From Mucilaginibacter kameinonensis (GTDB lineage: Bacteria; Bacteroidota; Bacteroidia; Sphingobacteriales; Sphingobacteriaceae), in NCBI RefSeq assembly GCF_003675385.1, contig NZ_RCWZ01000002.1, positions 558,001-622,000 of the forward strand: 64,000 nt of DNA, given 5' to 3'. Within the stretch, counting starts at the first letter, position 1. Each line of letters opens with the position of its first letter. Below the pieces are notes generated by a model that saw nothing but the letters and a program-made list of their open reading frames with translations, was not told the origin of the DNA and made no database searches. The position numbers were made by a program, and so were the translations under genes. Shown here piece after piece: positions 1-9,590 of this stretch.

Positions 1-312
1 CACGACCTCACTAAAGTAATTTACCAGCCTGCAGGATACTTTTTGGCCCCGGTTGGTGACGAGCGCGTAGGCGATGTATCGAACGTGGTGTTTTGCAATG
101 GTTGGATCACCGATGAGGACGGTACTGTATACGTTTATTATGCATCATCAGATACCCGTATGCATGTTGCTACTACCACGGTTGATAAACTGATAGACTA
201 TGTAATGAATACTCCGGCCGATGGCTTGCGTTCGGCCTCGTCGGTACAGGCGGTGTACAACATCATTGATAAAAACAAAGGTTTGGGTCAGTTACAGGAA
301 GCCAGCGCTTGA
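1..312 (+). CDS. GH130 beta-mannosyl-glucose phosphorylase, C-terminal part (cut by window edge)
   Basis: The reading frame is open from the first base, so this is the last 103 codons of a gene that begins upstream. The segment with [11 protein letters not shown], an NGWI motif and YYASSDTR matches my memory of the C-terminus of GH130 mannosylglucose phosphorylases, which cleave beta-1,4-mannosyl-glucose with phosphate to mannose 1-phosphate and glucose. No catalytic residue can be checked because the N-terminal propeller blades lie outside the window. The next gene encodes a cellobiose 2-epimerase-type protein and a GH26 mannanase follows, the same set known from the beta-mannan pathway of Bacteroides fragilis. 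A 209-bp gap separates it from the epimerase gene. Confidence 0.88.
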   Translation, partial: HDLTKVIYQPAGYFLAPVGDERVGDVSNVVFCNGWITDEDGTVYVYYASSDTRMHVATTTVDKLIDYVMNTPADGLRSASSVQAVYNIIDKNKGLGQLQEASA

Positions 313-521
313 ACTCTTAGCCTCTGATTATATGTTCTTCGTCTTTTAAGCAGGGGTGGTGCGATTCCCCTCTTGAGAGAGTGTAGGGGTGTGTTCTTTG
401 TTTAAGGAATACATCCTTACCAACACCTAACTAATTACTAAACATCTAAAACCATACACCATTCAACAGCGTGTTAAATGCTGTTATGGGAGGCGTATGC
501 CTGTAAACTACGATAAATAAT

Positions 522-1745
522 ATGGCTCAATCATTAAACATCATTTCAGAAGATCAGCTTCATGCCTTTAGCATCGAGCTAACAGATGAATTAAAAAACA
601 TCCTTAGCTATTGGCTCAGCTATACAGTTGATGAAGTAAACGGCGGCTTTTGGGGCAAGATTGATAATGATAATCGGGTTACAGCATACGCGATCAAGGG
701 CTCGGTGCTAAACGCGAGGATCCTGTGGAGTTTTTCGGCTACTTATAATCAAAACCCGGATGAGGCTTACCTGCGGGCAGCCGGCAGGGCGTATGATTAT
801 ATCAAAACGTGTTTTGTTGACAATGAGTTTGGTGGTGTTTATTGGTCGGTTGATTATAAGGGTGGTAAGCTTGACACTAAGAAACAGGTATATGCCAATG
901 CCTTTGTTATTTATGCGCTAAGTGAATACTATATCGCCTCAAAGCTTGAAACTGTAAAGGAAGAGGCTATTGGTCTTTATCATCTTTTGGTAGCCAAAAG
1001 TTATGATCAGGATAAAACCGGATACCTCGAAGCTTTCACTCGCGATTGGCAACCGCTTGGTGATTTGCGGCTGAGCGCCAAGGATGCCAACGAAAAAAAG
1101 ACCATGAACACCCACCTGCACGTACTTGAAGCTTATACCAACCTGTACCGCATCTGGCCTGATGGCGGACTTAAAGCGCAGATAGAAACCCTGATTAATA
1201 ACTTCTTTGACCATTTTATTGATGCTGAAACGGGGCACCTTGTACTGTTTTTTGATGAGGACTGGAACCGGCGGTCGGACACCGTATCGTACGGACATGA
1301 CATTGAAGCCACCTGGCTTTTGCTGGAGGCTGCCGAAGTTATCGGTAACAATGAAATGATAGCAAAGATCAATAACGTTTGCATCGCGATAGCAGAAGCC
1401 ACTATACAGGGCTTAGATATTGATGGTGGCTTATGGTATGAGTATGAGCCGGCAGAAGGTCATCTAATCAAAGAAAAACATTGGTGGGTACAGGCCGAAG
1501 CTATAGTTGGTTTTTACAATGCATGGCAGGTGAGCGGTAATGAAAAATACCTTCAGCTTGCCCTCAATAATTGGGCTTTTGTAAAAGATAAAATAATAGA
1601 TAAACAAAACGGCGAATGGTTTTGGGGGATTAAAGCAGATGGCAGCATTATGTCGGGCGAAGATAAGGCTGGCCTCTGGAAATGCCCGTATCATAACAGC
1701 CGGGCGTGTATAGAAATTATTAAACGAATAAAAACATTGAAATGA
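522..1745 (+). CDS. Cellobiose 2-epimerase / N-acylglucosamine 2-epimerase family
   Basis: This 407-residue protein has the length of the AGE superfamily (alpha6/alpha6 barrel) and no signal peptide, so it is cytoplasmic. Candidate catalytic histidines are visible in NTHLHVLEAY (H198, H200), SYGHDIEATW (H259) and CPYHNSRA (H391), with the KHWWVQAEA motif between. In mannan pathways this enzyme converts mannobiose to mannosyl-glucose, the substrate of the GH130 phosphorylase encoded just upstream, which is why cellobiose 2-epimerase is preferred over a GlcNAc 2-epimerase. The stop codon overlaps the start of the next gene in an ATGA junction, indicating translational coupling. Confidence 0.88.
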   Translation: MAQSLNIISEDQLHAFSIELTDELKNILSYWLSYTVDEVNGGFWGKIDNDNRVTAYAIKGSVLNARILWSFSATYNQNPDEAYLRAAGRAYDYIKTCFVDNEFGGVYWSVDYKGGKLDTKKQVYANAFVIYALSEYYIASKLETVKEEAIGLYHLLVAKSYDQDKTGYLEAFTRDWQPLGDLRLSAKDANEKKTMNTHLHVLEAYTNLYRIWPDGGLKAQIETLINNFFDHFIDAETGHLVLFFDEDWNRRSDTVSYGHDIEATWLLLEAAEVIGNNEMIAKINNVCIAIAEATIQGLDIDGGLWYEYEPAEGHLIKEKHWWVQAEAIVGFYNAWQVSGNEKYLQLALNNWAFVKDKIIDKQNGEWFWGIKADGSIMSGEDKAGLWKCPYHNSRACIEIIKRIKTLK

Positions 1746-3499
1746 AATTAATAAAAGTGTTCATAGCGGTTTTGCCTTTTGCCCTCGTGATGATGGCTTG
1801 TAAAAAAGGCAGCAAGCCCGCGCCTGATCCAACTCCGGTTGTTGTTGATCAGGGTAATGGTGGCGCGACGGGGCCTATCACAGCGCCAACTGATCCTTCA
1901 GTAGCTGCAACACAAGGCTTTTTCCTTGACGACTGGCAGGGTAAAACCTTCATTAAATCGGCTACTGTTGATGCCGCGAAGCCAACGGCCAGTACATCAA
2001 TAACCGTGACTGCCGATTTTAGCCAGGTAGTATCAAAAGTATCTAAATACCTGTTTGGTAATAATATTAATCCTTTCACAGGCCAATACACTGATGCCGG
2101 CACTGTAACTAATATCACCAACCTTTCGCCAAACATTATCCGCGCACCGGGAGGAAGTATCTCTGATATCTATTTCTGGGATTTACCTGCTTCCGCTAAA
2201 CCTGCCGATGTGCCCGATCATCCTTTGAAAGCGGATGGTTCGGTTGATAGCGGAACAGGTTATTGGAGTGGTAATGTGAATGATAGCTGGTCGTTGAGTT
2301 TAAGCAATTATTACAATCTGCTTCAAAAAACAAATACTACCGGTATTATCACGGTAAATTATGCCTATGCAAGGTATGGTACCAGCGATGATCCTGTTGC
2401 TACCGCGGCGCATCTTGCTGCGCAGTGGGTGCGTTATGATAAGGGTAAAACAAAATATTGGGAGGTTGGCAATGAGTGTTATGGCAATTGGGAAGCCTGT
2501 TACCGTATTGATGTAAGCAAAAACAAGGACGGGCAACCGGCGATTATTACCGGCGATTTGTACGGGAAGCATTTTAAAGTTTTTGCCGACTCGATGCGTA
2601 AAGCTGCCGCTGATATTGGCACAGCCATAAAAATTGGCGCTGTGCTGCATGAAAGTGCCGATAATTCAAATCCAACTATTGTAGCTAACTGGAATCCCGG
2701 TGTGTTGGGGCAGATAGGAGACAAGGCCGACTTTTTTATAGTTCATAACTACTACACCAACTATAATGAAAACTCAAACGCCTTAACTATACTTAATACT
2801 GCTCCGGCATCATCAAAAACAATGATGGATTATGTTAAAGGGGCCATACAAACGGCAGGGGTAGCACAGAAACCTATCGCGCTTACCGAATGGAATATAT
2901 TTTCGTCGGGCTCAAAGCAACAGATTTCCAACATTGCGGGTGTACATGCTGTAATGGTTTTAGGCGAAATTATTAAAGATCAATACGGGCAGGCCAGCAG
3001 ATGGGACCTGGCAAACGGCTGGAGCACCACGCCTGTTGGTGACGATCATGGCCTGTTTAGCTACGGACAGCCCGATGCGCCGGCTTTTACACCACGCCCG
3101 GCGTTTTATTATATGTATTACTTTCAAAAGTTCTTCGGCGACAGGATGATCAGTTCGTCGGTAAGCGGAAGTTCGGATATTGTAAGCTATGCCTCGTCAT
3201 TTAATTCGGGCGAAGCAGGTGTGGTGCTGGTCAATAAAAGCACGGCCGACCAGGTGGTGAATATCAGCTTTAAAAACTATTATACAGGCAGTAATTACTA
3301 TTACTACACCCTAAAAGGAGGTACAGATAACGGCGAGTTTTCGACTAAGGTGTTGGTGAATGATAATGGCCCGGCCATTGCGTACGGAGGCCCTTCAAAT
3401 TATAAAGCCATTGCAGCAAGCTCGACTGCTACCAGTGGTGGTATCAAAGTAAATGTGCCGGCAAGGGGAGTGGTGTTCTTGGTAGCCGATAAGAAATAA
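1742..3499 (+). CDS. Lipoprotein glycoside hydrolase, GH51-like clan GH-A
   Basis: The protein has 585 residues, a lipoprotein signal ending in VMMAC (Cys20) and a Pro/Gly-rich linker to about residue 65, so it is probably membrane anchored. The segment IRAPGGSISDIYFWD, the acid/base motif EVGNE (E245) and the nucleophile motif LTEWN (E383) follow the clan GH-A pattern of GH51 arabinofuranosidases and relatives. The C-terminal 150 residues look like a beta-sandwich. The start overlaps the epimerase stop by four bases. Operon position suggests it trims side chains or ends of mannan-type polysaccharides, which is inference; the exact GH family and substrate are not certain from sequence alone. 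Confidence 0.7.
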   Translation: MKLIKVFIAVLPFALVMMACKKGSKPAPDPTPVVVDQGNGGATGPITAPTDPSVAATQGFFLDDWQGKTFIKSATVDAAKPTASTSITVTADFSQVVSKVSKYLFGNNINPFTGQYTDAGTVTNITNLSPNIIRAPGGSISDIYFWDLPASAKPADVPDHPLKADGSVDSGTGYWSGNVNDSWSLSLSNYYNLLQKTNTTGIITVNYAYARYGTSDDPVATAAHLAAQWVRYDKGKTKYWEVGNECYGNWEACYRIDVSKNKDGQPAIITGDLYGKHFKVFADSMRKAAADIGTAIKIGAVLHESADNSNPTIVANWNPGVLGQIGDKADFFIVHNYYTNYNENSNALTILNTAPASSKTMMDYVKGAIQTAGVAQKPIALTEWNIFSSGSKQQISNIAGVHAVMVLGEIIKDQYGQASRWDLANGWSTTPVGDDHGLFSYGQPDAPAFTPRPAFYYMYYFQKFFGDRMISSSVSGSSDIVSYASSFNSGEAGVVLVNKSTADQVVNISFKNYYTGSNYYYYTLKGGTDNGEFSTKVLVNDNGPAIAYGGPSNYKAIAASSTATSGGIKVNVPARGVVFLVADKK

Positions 3500-3574
3500 T
3501 ACGGGCAGAAGTTTAGCCGGAAAACTTTAATTTCAAATGCTGAATCATAAGCATTAACAAGAAGATAAGTGCCA

Positions 3575-4699
3575 ATGAATAGTTTTTTTAAAGGAATAAT
3601 TATTTTATGCATGCTGGTTAGTAGTTCAACTGTCAATGCGCAACTATTTGAACCTGCTGATAAAAAAGCCACTGCCGAAACCCGGCAGCTTTTCTATAGT
3701 ATGCAGCGTTTGTTAAATGTGGGCGTAATATTCGGTCATCATGATGATTTGGCTTATGGTGTTGGCTGGCGCGATGAGCCTGGACGCTCAGATGTGAAAA
3801 GCGTTACCGGATCATACCCGGCCATGTATGGCTGGGACCTGGCCCGGATTGAGCATGATAGTATTTACGATATTAACGGTATTGCTTTTAAACAGCAAAA
3901 GCAGTTTGTAAAAGATGTTTATGCGCGTGGAGGTATCAATACTTTCTGTTGGCACATGGATAACCCTGCCAATGGTAAAACGGCCTGGGATACAACGCAG
4001 CATACGGTTAAAGATTTGATTCCTGGTGGTGCGTTTAATAGTGTTTATGTTGCTTATCTGGATCGGGCTGCAAATTACCTGGCCGATATGAAAGGTTCTG
4101 AGGGCGAAGCAATCCCGATATTGTTCCGCCCCTTTCACGAGCTTACGGGCAATTGGTTTTGGTGGTGCAAAAATACCAGCACCCCCGAAGAGTTTAAAAC
4201 GCTGTGGCGCTTTACCATCGATTATTTGCGGGATAAAAGGAAATTACACAACCTGCTCATTGTGTTTTCGGCAGCTGATTTTGAATCGGAAGATGAGTTT
4301 CTGGAACGCTATCCGGGCGATGCTTATGCCGATTTTATAGGTTTCGATAATTATTGCACACAAAGTGTAGATGGTTACCAAACTAAACTGGATAAACGCC
4401 TGGGTATTATTGATGCCATTGCTGCTAAGCATCGTAAAATATCATGCCTGCCCGAAACCGGCTATGAAGGTATTCCCATGGCTAACTGGTGGACAGATGT
4501 GTTACTGAAAACCCTCGCTAAACATAAAGTTTCATATGTAATGGCCTGGCGTAACGGAAACGATCATCATTATTATGTGTCCTATCCCGGCCAAACCAGT
4601 GCCGATGATTTTATAAAGTTTTATAACAGTCCGCAAACCATTTTTCAAAACCGCATAGCTCCGCTGGGCATTTACGGTAAGCCGAACTGGAAACAGTAG
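3575..4699 (+). CDS. GH26 beta-mannanase, secreted
   Basis: A signal peptide (MNSFFKGIII... to VNAQ, about 23 residues) precedes a single GH26 domain of normal length. The acid/base glutamate lies in RPFHELTGNWFWW (E189 from this start) and the nucleophile in CLPETGYEG (E294). The family cleaves beta-1,4-mannan or mannobiose units. A GTG two codons upstream (3569) is in frame, but the ATG at 3575 gives a cleaner signal peptide. With the upstream phosphorylase and epimerase it completes an extracytoplasmic-to-cytoplasmic mannan route. It is the last gene of the operon; the next gene is on the opposite strand. Confidence 0.9.
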   Translation: MNSFFKGIIILCMLVSSSTVNAQLFEPADKKATAETRQLFYSMQRLLNVGVIFGHHDDLAYGVGWRDEPGRSDVKSVTGSYPAMYGWDLARIEHDSIYDINGIAFKQQKQFVKDVYARGGINTFCWHMDNPANGKTAWDTTQHTVKDLIPGGAFNSVYVAYLDRAANYLADMKGSEGEAIPILFRPFHELTGNWFWWCKNTSTPEEFKTLWRFTIDYLRDKRKLHNLLIVFSAADFESEDEFLERYPGDAYADFIGFDNYCTQSVDGYQTKLDKRLGIIDAIAAKHRKISCLPETGYEGIPMANWWTDVLLKTLAKHKVSYVMAWRNGNDHHYYVSYPGQTSADDFIKFYNSPQTIFQNRIAPLGIYGKPNWKQ

Positions 4700-4753
4700 T
4701 TCATGGTTCATGATGATAGTTCATAGCAAAAAGAAGGCGTTTTGCTTTTAGCC

Positions 4754-6055
4754 TTAAGCTTTCTGCTTTAGAACAACCAATCCCGATATTCCCGCCAATA
4801 ATGAAGCTAACAAGATTCCATATTTAGCCTGATCAATCATTTCGGCCTGATCAAAGGCCAGGGCCGAGATAAATAGGGACATAGTAAACCCAACGCCGGC
4901 CAATAAAGCCACGCCGGTCATTTGTTTCCAGGTTGAACCTGCGGGGAGTTGAGCGCCAAATTTTACCATGAGCCAGGTAAATAACAATACGCCGGTAAAC
5001 TTCCCGGCCAGCAAGCCAATGGTTACACCCATGCTCACCGGATTAATAAGTGACGAGAAAAAATCATGACCGATAACAATCCCCGCATTTGCCAGTGCGA
5101 AAAGCGGCATAATAATAAAAGCTACCCAGGGGTGTAGGGCATGCTCAATTTTTTGAAGAGGTGTTTCAGCGTCAAGACTAAGCTTCTTTATGTTATCAAT
5201 AAGATGGTGCTGCTCGGGAGTAATAAGGGTGCTGTTATTGGGTATTTCTTTTTCGAAATCGGTCAGGTATTGTTTTACCGATTGAGCGTAGCCCGCCTCA
5301 TTGATCCGCGTGCGTGCCGGTATTGTAAAGGCCACCAGTACACCAGCAATAGTTGCATGAATGCCCGAAAGTAAAAAGGCTATCCAAACTGCAAAGCCTA
5401 TGATAAGGTAAAAGGCCGTACTTCTGATCCCTATTTTATTGCCAATAAGCAGCAGCACCAATAACCAAACTCCAACAGTAAGCGGCATAAGTGCTATATG
5501 GCTGCTATAAAACAGGGCGATAACTAAAACGGCCCCAAGGTCATCAGCAACTGCTAATGCAGACAAGAAAACTTTTACTGATGAAGGAATATGTTTGCCA
5601 GCCATAGATAATAGGGCCAATGCGAAAGCAATATCGGTAGCCATCGGGATACCCCAGCCATGGGCCGATGGTTTATCTGCGTTGAAAAGGAAAAAGATCA
5701 AAGCAGGTACCAGCATTCCGCCTAAAGCGGCGAACATGGGGAGCGATGCTTTTTTTACTGAGGATAATTCGCCGGCCATAAACTCACGTTTCAGTTCGAG
5801 GCCAATCACGAAAAAGAACAAAGCCATGAGGCCATCGTTGATCCATAGGTGCAATGGATGGTCTAAAGCATATTTATCAAAACCTAAGGACAGTTTGAGA
5901 TCCCAAAGCTCATGATAACTATGCTGAAAAGGCGAGTTCACCCATATGATGGCTATAATGACGCTGATAAAAAGTACTATACCGCCGGTATGTTCCTGGT
6001 GTATGAACTTGCTTACCGGCTGCGTAATTTTATCAATGGGGTAGCTTTGTTTCAT
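4754..6055 (-). CDS. nhaA: Na+/H+ antiporter NhaA
   Basis: The 433-residue protein has about 12 hydrophobic segments and the NhaA hallmarks: FFFVIGLELKREF, the GWGIPMATDIAFALA segment, and the paired aspartates in SALAVADDLGAVLVIA that bind Na+/H+. NhaA exchanges cytoplasmic Na+ for external protons in the inner membrane. It is longer than the E. coli protein because of an extra loop near residues 255-310 and a short N-terminal extension. It is monocistronic, convergent with the mannan operon, and its start faces the small gene at 6168. Confidence 0.95.
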   Translation of the reverse strand: MKQSYPIDKITQPVSKFIHQEHTGGIVLFISVIIAIIWVNSPFQHSYHELWDLKLSLGFDKYALDHPLHLWINDGLMALFFFVIGLELKREFMAGELSSVKKASLPMFAALGGMLVPALIFFLFNADKPSAHGWGIPMATDIAFALALLSMAGKHIPSSVKVFLSALAVADDLGAVLVIALFYSSHIALMPLTVGVWLLVLLLIGNKIGIRSTAFYLIIGFAVWIAFLLSGIHATIAGVLVAFTIPARTRINEAGYAQSVKQYLTDFEKEIPNNSTLITPEQHHLIDNIKKLSLDAETPLQKIEHALHPWVAFIIMPLFALANAGIVIGHDFFSSLINPVSMGVTIGLLAGKFTGVLLFTWLMVKFGAQLPAGSTWKQMTGVALLAGVGFTMSLFISALAFDQAEMIDQAKYGILLASLLAGISGLVVLKQKA

Positions 6056-6167
6056 AGATGACCTAAAGTAAGGAATTAAGTTTGATTTTTTGGCGAAATG
6101 GCCTTTCGGTTATGATCCGGGTAAAACAAAAAGCGGCAATAAAGTATTTACCAATAAAATATCAGCT

Positions 6168-6440
6168 ATGAACAACTATCAGCAAAAATGGATAAATACA
6201 TTGCAAAACGCCCATATACACGGTTGGGAAATAAAGGCACAGGGAGATGATATTTTTGTAGAGATGCCCCACGTTACCGATCTGAAACTGATCAGGGATA
6301 ACCTGCCCGAAACCCTGGCGCTGATGGCTTTGGATATTAATTTACCAAAGGAAAGGCTGAAATTTATTTTTCACAATGGATACGAGCAGTTTGAATACCT
6401 GCTTAATCCTGCTGCTGAGGATCTGGAACGGGAGGGCTAA
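6168..6440 (+). CDS. Hypothetical protein, 90 aa
   Basis: I do not recognise this family. An upstream in-frame ATG at 6090 would add 26 residues, but the ATG at 6168 begins a more regular, charged sequence (MNNYQQKWINTL). The product is small, soluble and has no signal peptide or metal motif. Its 3' end overlaps the 3' end of the convergent MFS gene by 38 bp. Codon use resembles its neighbours, so it is probably real. Confidence 0.6.
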   Translation: MNNYQQKWINTLQNAHIHGWEIKAQGDDIFVEMPHVTDLKLIRDNLPETLALMALDINLPKERLKFIFHNGYEQFEYLLNPAAEDLEREG

Positions 6441-7641
6441 AATCAACGGTTGCAGTTTCGTCGGGCAATTTTTCCTGGGTTTTATCCGAATCGATTTTAG
6501 CCATGGTTGATACCACAACTACCGAGATTCCCATACAGGCAATCAGGATAAACGAAGCCCTAAGTGTGGCGATACCTGCTATAAAACCAATAACCGGCGG
6601 GCCAACTAAAAAGCCCATGAAACCAATGGTCGATACCGCTGCCAAAGCTACTCCCGGCAGCATAGTTTTTGATTTGCCGGCCGCGCTGTAAACCATTGGT
6701 ACTACTGATGATACACCAGCGCCAACCAGTAAAAAACCCGCCATGGCAGTATAAACATGAGGGAAAGCGACTGCTATCAACAACCCTGTAGCAGTTAACG
6801 AACCACTGACCTGCAAGGTGCGTTTCAAGCCAAATTTATGCGCGAACCAGTCGGCAACAAAGCGACCGCCCGCCATGGTGAACATAAAGGTGGTAAATCC
6901 TATACCAACCAATGCCTGCGGAGCAAGTACAACTTTTTTAAAGTAAATCACACTCCAGTCAAACATGGCGCCTTCACAAATCATCGAACAAAATGCGATA
7001 ATACCTAATTTGATAAGTGATTTATCGGGCATTACAAATACGGGGCCTGCATCGGTCACTTTATCATCTTTCAGGTAACGGGCTGCTACTGCAACACCAA
7101 TGCCAATCACTACCAGCATTAGTGAAAAATGATGAAATGGGGCAATCCCCTTTGCTATCATAAAAGTGCCTATGCCGGCACCTGTAAAACCGGCCAGACT
7201 CCACAAGCCGTGAAAAAATGCCATGATAGGCCGTTGGTAAAGCTGCTCGGTAGCTACAGCCTGCGTATTTACGGCTATGTTTACAGAGTTACTTGCAAAA
7301 CCAAAGCACAGCAAGCATATAATAAGCTGAAAGGTATTTTGCGCCAGGCCTAAGGTTACCAGTGCTATAGCATAAACAAGTAGAGCACCAATAACCAGTT
7401 TTTTACTACCTATTTTGGTAATGATCCAACCTGAGAAGGGCAGGGAACACATTAACCCAACCGGCAACGCGAATAATACAGCGCCCAAACCAGCTTCGGA
7501 TAAGCCCATATTTTGCTGAACGGTAGCAATGCGCGATGCCCAGCTTGAAAAACTTAATCCCGCCATAAAAAACATGGCCCCCACGGCAATGCGCAGCGTA
7601 AGTTTGTTGATGGTATCTTTTGAATCGGGTAAGTTGCTCAT
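6403..7641 (-). CDS. MFS transporter (fucose permease / YbjJ-like)
   Basis: The 412-residue protein has 12 predicted membrane segments and the general layout of the FucP/YbjJ-type sugar or small-molecule MFS permeases; the WASRIATVQQNMGLSEAGLG opening is typical of the YbjJ-like branch. Substrate is not evident. It is a single gene. A perfect palindrome (7652-7682) and a good -7 element (7690-7697) lie directly upstream, so transcription is very probably controlled by a dedicated repressor that is not encoded next to it. The C-terminal tail is hydrophilic and proline-rich. Confidence 0.85.
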   Translation of the reverse strand: MSNLPDSKDTINKLTLRIAVGAMFFMAGLSFSSWASRIATVQQNMGLSEAGLGAVLFALPVGLMCSLPFSGWIITKIGSKKLVIGALLVYAIALVTLGLAQNTFQLIICLLCFGFASNSVNIAVNTQAVATEQLYQRPIMAFFHGLWSLAGFTGAGIGTFMIAKGIAPFHHFSLMLVVIGIGVAVAARYLKDDKVTDAGPVFVMPDKSLIKLGIIAFCSMICEGAMFDWSVIYFKKVVLAPQALVGIGFTTFMFTMAGGRFVADWFAHKFGLKRTLQVSGSLTATGLLIAVAFPHVYTAMAGFLLVGAGVSSVVPMVYSAAGKSKTMLPGVALAAVSTIGFMGFLVGPPVIGFIAGIATLRASFILIACMGISVVVVSTMAKIDSDKTQEKLPDETATVDFSPPVPDPQQQD

Positions 7642-7651
7642 GTTAAAATAG

Positions 7652-7682
7652 TATTCATAGTGTCAAAATGACACTATGAATA
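7652..7682. promoter_or_regulatory. Perfect 31-bp operator-like palindrome before the MFS gene
   Basis: Two 14-base arms, TATTCATAGTGTCA (7652-7665) and its exact reverse complement (7669-7682), are separated by AAA. The site ends 10 bp before the MFS start codon and begins at about the expected transcription start given the -7 box at 7690-7697. That position fits a repressor operator; a leader-RNA hairpin hiding the start region is the alternative. Confidence 0.8.
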
Positions 7683-7689
7683 GGCTGCA

Positions 7690-7697
7690 CAAATATA
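7690..7697 (-). promoter_or_regulatory. Bacteroidota-type -7 element of the MFS gene
   Basis: On the minus strand this reads TATATTTG, an exact match to TAnnTTTG. A weak TTAG-like -33 element lies about 22 bases further upstream. The predicted start of transcription falls at the edge of the palindrome. Confidence 0.6.
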
Positions 7698-7769
7698 AGG
7701 TAATTAATTATACTTTTTACTAAGCTAAATCGTTTTTTACTTTTAGGTGAGTTAAGCACCCTGTTAAAA

Positions 7770-7811
7770 GCAAAAGCGGTCATTTTAACCGTTTTAGGGA
7801 TAAATGACCGC
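7770..7811 (-). terminator. Terminator of the Gly-Thr lipoprotein gene
   Basis: Arms GCGGTCATTT (7776-7785) and AAATGACCGC (7802-7811) form a 10-bp stem; on the minus strand it is followed by TTTTG and CTTTT, about 28 bp after the lipoprotein stop codon. Confidence 0.65.
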
Positions 7812-7838
7812 CTCCAGATAATATAGCCTCGGTTTATT

Positions 7839-8654
<816 letters not shown>

Positions 8655-8669
8655 TTACAACCTTTTCAA

Positions 8670-9380
8670 TTATTCACAGTCTCCATCCGGGCTGCATGAT
8701 TCTCCTTCGATAATATCAAATGCCGGTTTGGGGTTTTCCAGTTGCCAACCGGCGAAAGCTTTAGCAAGCGTATCTTTAAAAATCGCCACTTCCTGCGCGC
8801 CGGAAACCGCATATTTACGGTTCATTACAAAAAACGGCACGCCTCGTACGCCTAAGTATTGAGCCTCGGCAATGTCATGTTTTACATCATCGGCATAGCT
8901 GTCGGTTTCAAGCGTTAGTTTAATTTCATCGGCGTTGAGGCCTATGGCTGTACCCAGTTCAATAAGGGTTTGATTATCATCAATATTACGGCCTTCAGTA
9001 AAATATGCCTTAAACAAAGCTTCTTCGGCTGCATCGCCCAGGCCATGTTTTTTGGCCAGATGAGCCAGCCTGTGCGCGTTAAAACTGTTGGCCACAACCG
9101 ATTTGCTGAAATCATAGGTAAGTCCGGCCTGTGCCGCCATTTGGGTAACATGATTATTCATCTGTTCGGCATGATCGAGTGTCCAGCCTTTTATATCTGC
9201 CAGGTATTGATTAATGCTGATGTCGGGGTTGGTTTTAAGATCGGGATTGAGCTGGAAGCTTTTCCATTCAATCTCAATTTGATCTTTCCCATCCAACCCG
9301 GCAAGTGCTTCTTCAAACCTGCGTTTGCCTATATAACAAAACGGGCACATCACGTCCGACCATATTTCTACTTTCATCAT
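8670..9380 (-). CDS. DsbA family protein, FrnE-like
   Basis: The 236-residue protein begins with a beta strand and the CPFC active site (C12-C15, in MCPFCYIGKRRFEEAL), followed by the helical insertion and the GVRGVPFFV cis-proline segment near residue 180. This is the FrnE / 2-hydroxychromene-2-carboxylate isomerase-like branch of DsbA, cytoplasmic because there is no signal peptide. A second cysteine pair, CSPDGDC, ends the protein, which FrnE-type oxidoreductases also carry near the C-terminus. Either of two adjacent ATGs (9380, 9377) could start translation. Confidence 0.88.
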   Translation of the reverse strand: MMKVEIWSDVMCPFCYIGKRRFEEALAGLDGKDQIEIEWKSFQLNPDLKTNPDISINQYLADIKGWTLDHAEQMNNHVTQMAAQAGLTYDFSKSVVANSFNAHRLAHLAKKHGLGDAAEEALFKAYFTEGRNIDDNQTLIELGTAIGLNADEIKLTLETDSYADDVKHDIAEAQYLGVRGVPFFVMNRKYAVSGAQEVAIFKDTLAKAFAGWQLENPKPAFDIIEGESCSPDGDCE

Positions 9381-9590
9381 TTCTTATTTAGTGTTTAAAC
9401 AAATTTAATAGCTACAGTTGCTATCCCCGTAAGGGCAAAGTAAAATTTAAAAGCCTCCCCTTAACATCTAATTGTTTTTTTATTTGAACGATAGTTTTTT
9501 GTATTTGTAAATTTTTATAAATTAGGAAATTATAAACCGATTATAAACTTATTGAGATTAAGCCCATTGCTCAAGATTTATTGAACAAGC

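Noticed and set aside
465..485. AACAGC / GCTGTT inverted repeat before the epimerase gene
   Set aside because: Only 6 bp with a 9-bp loop, too weak to call.
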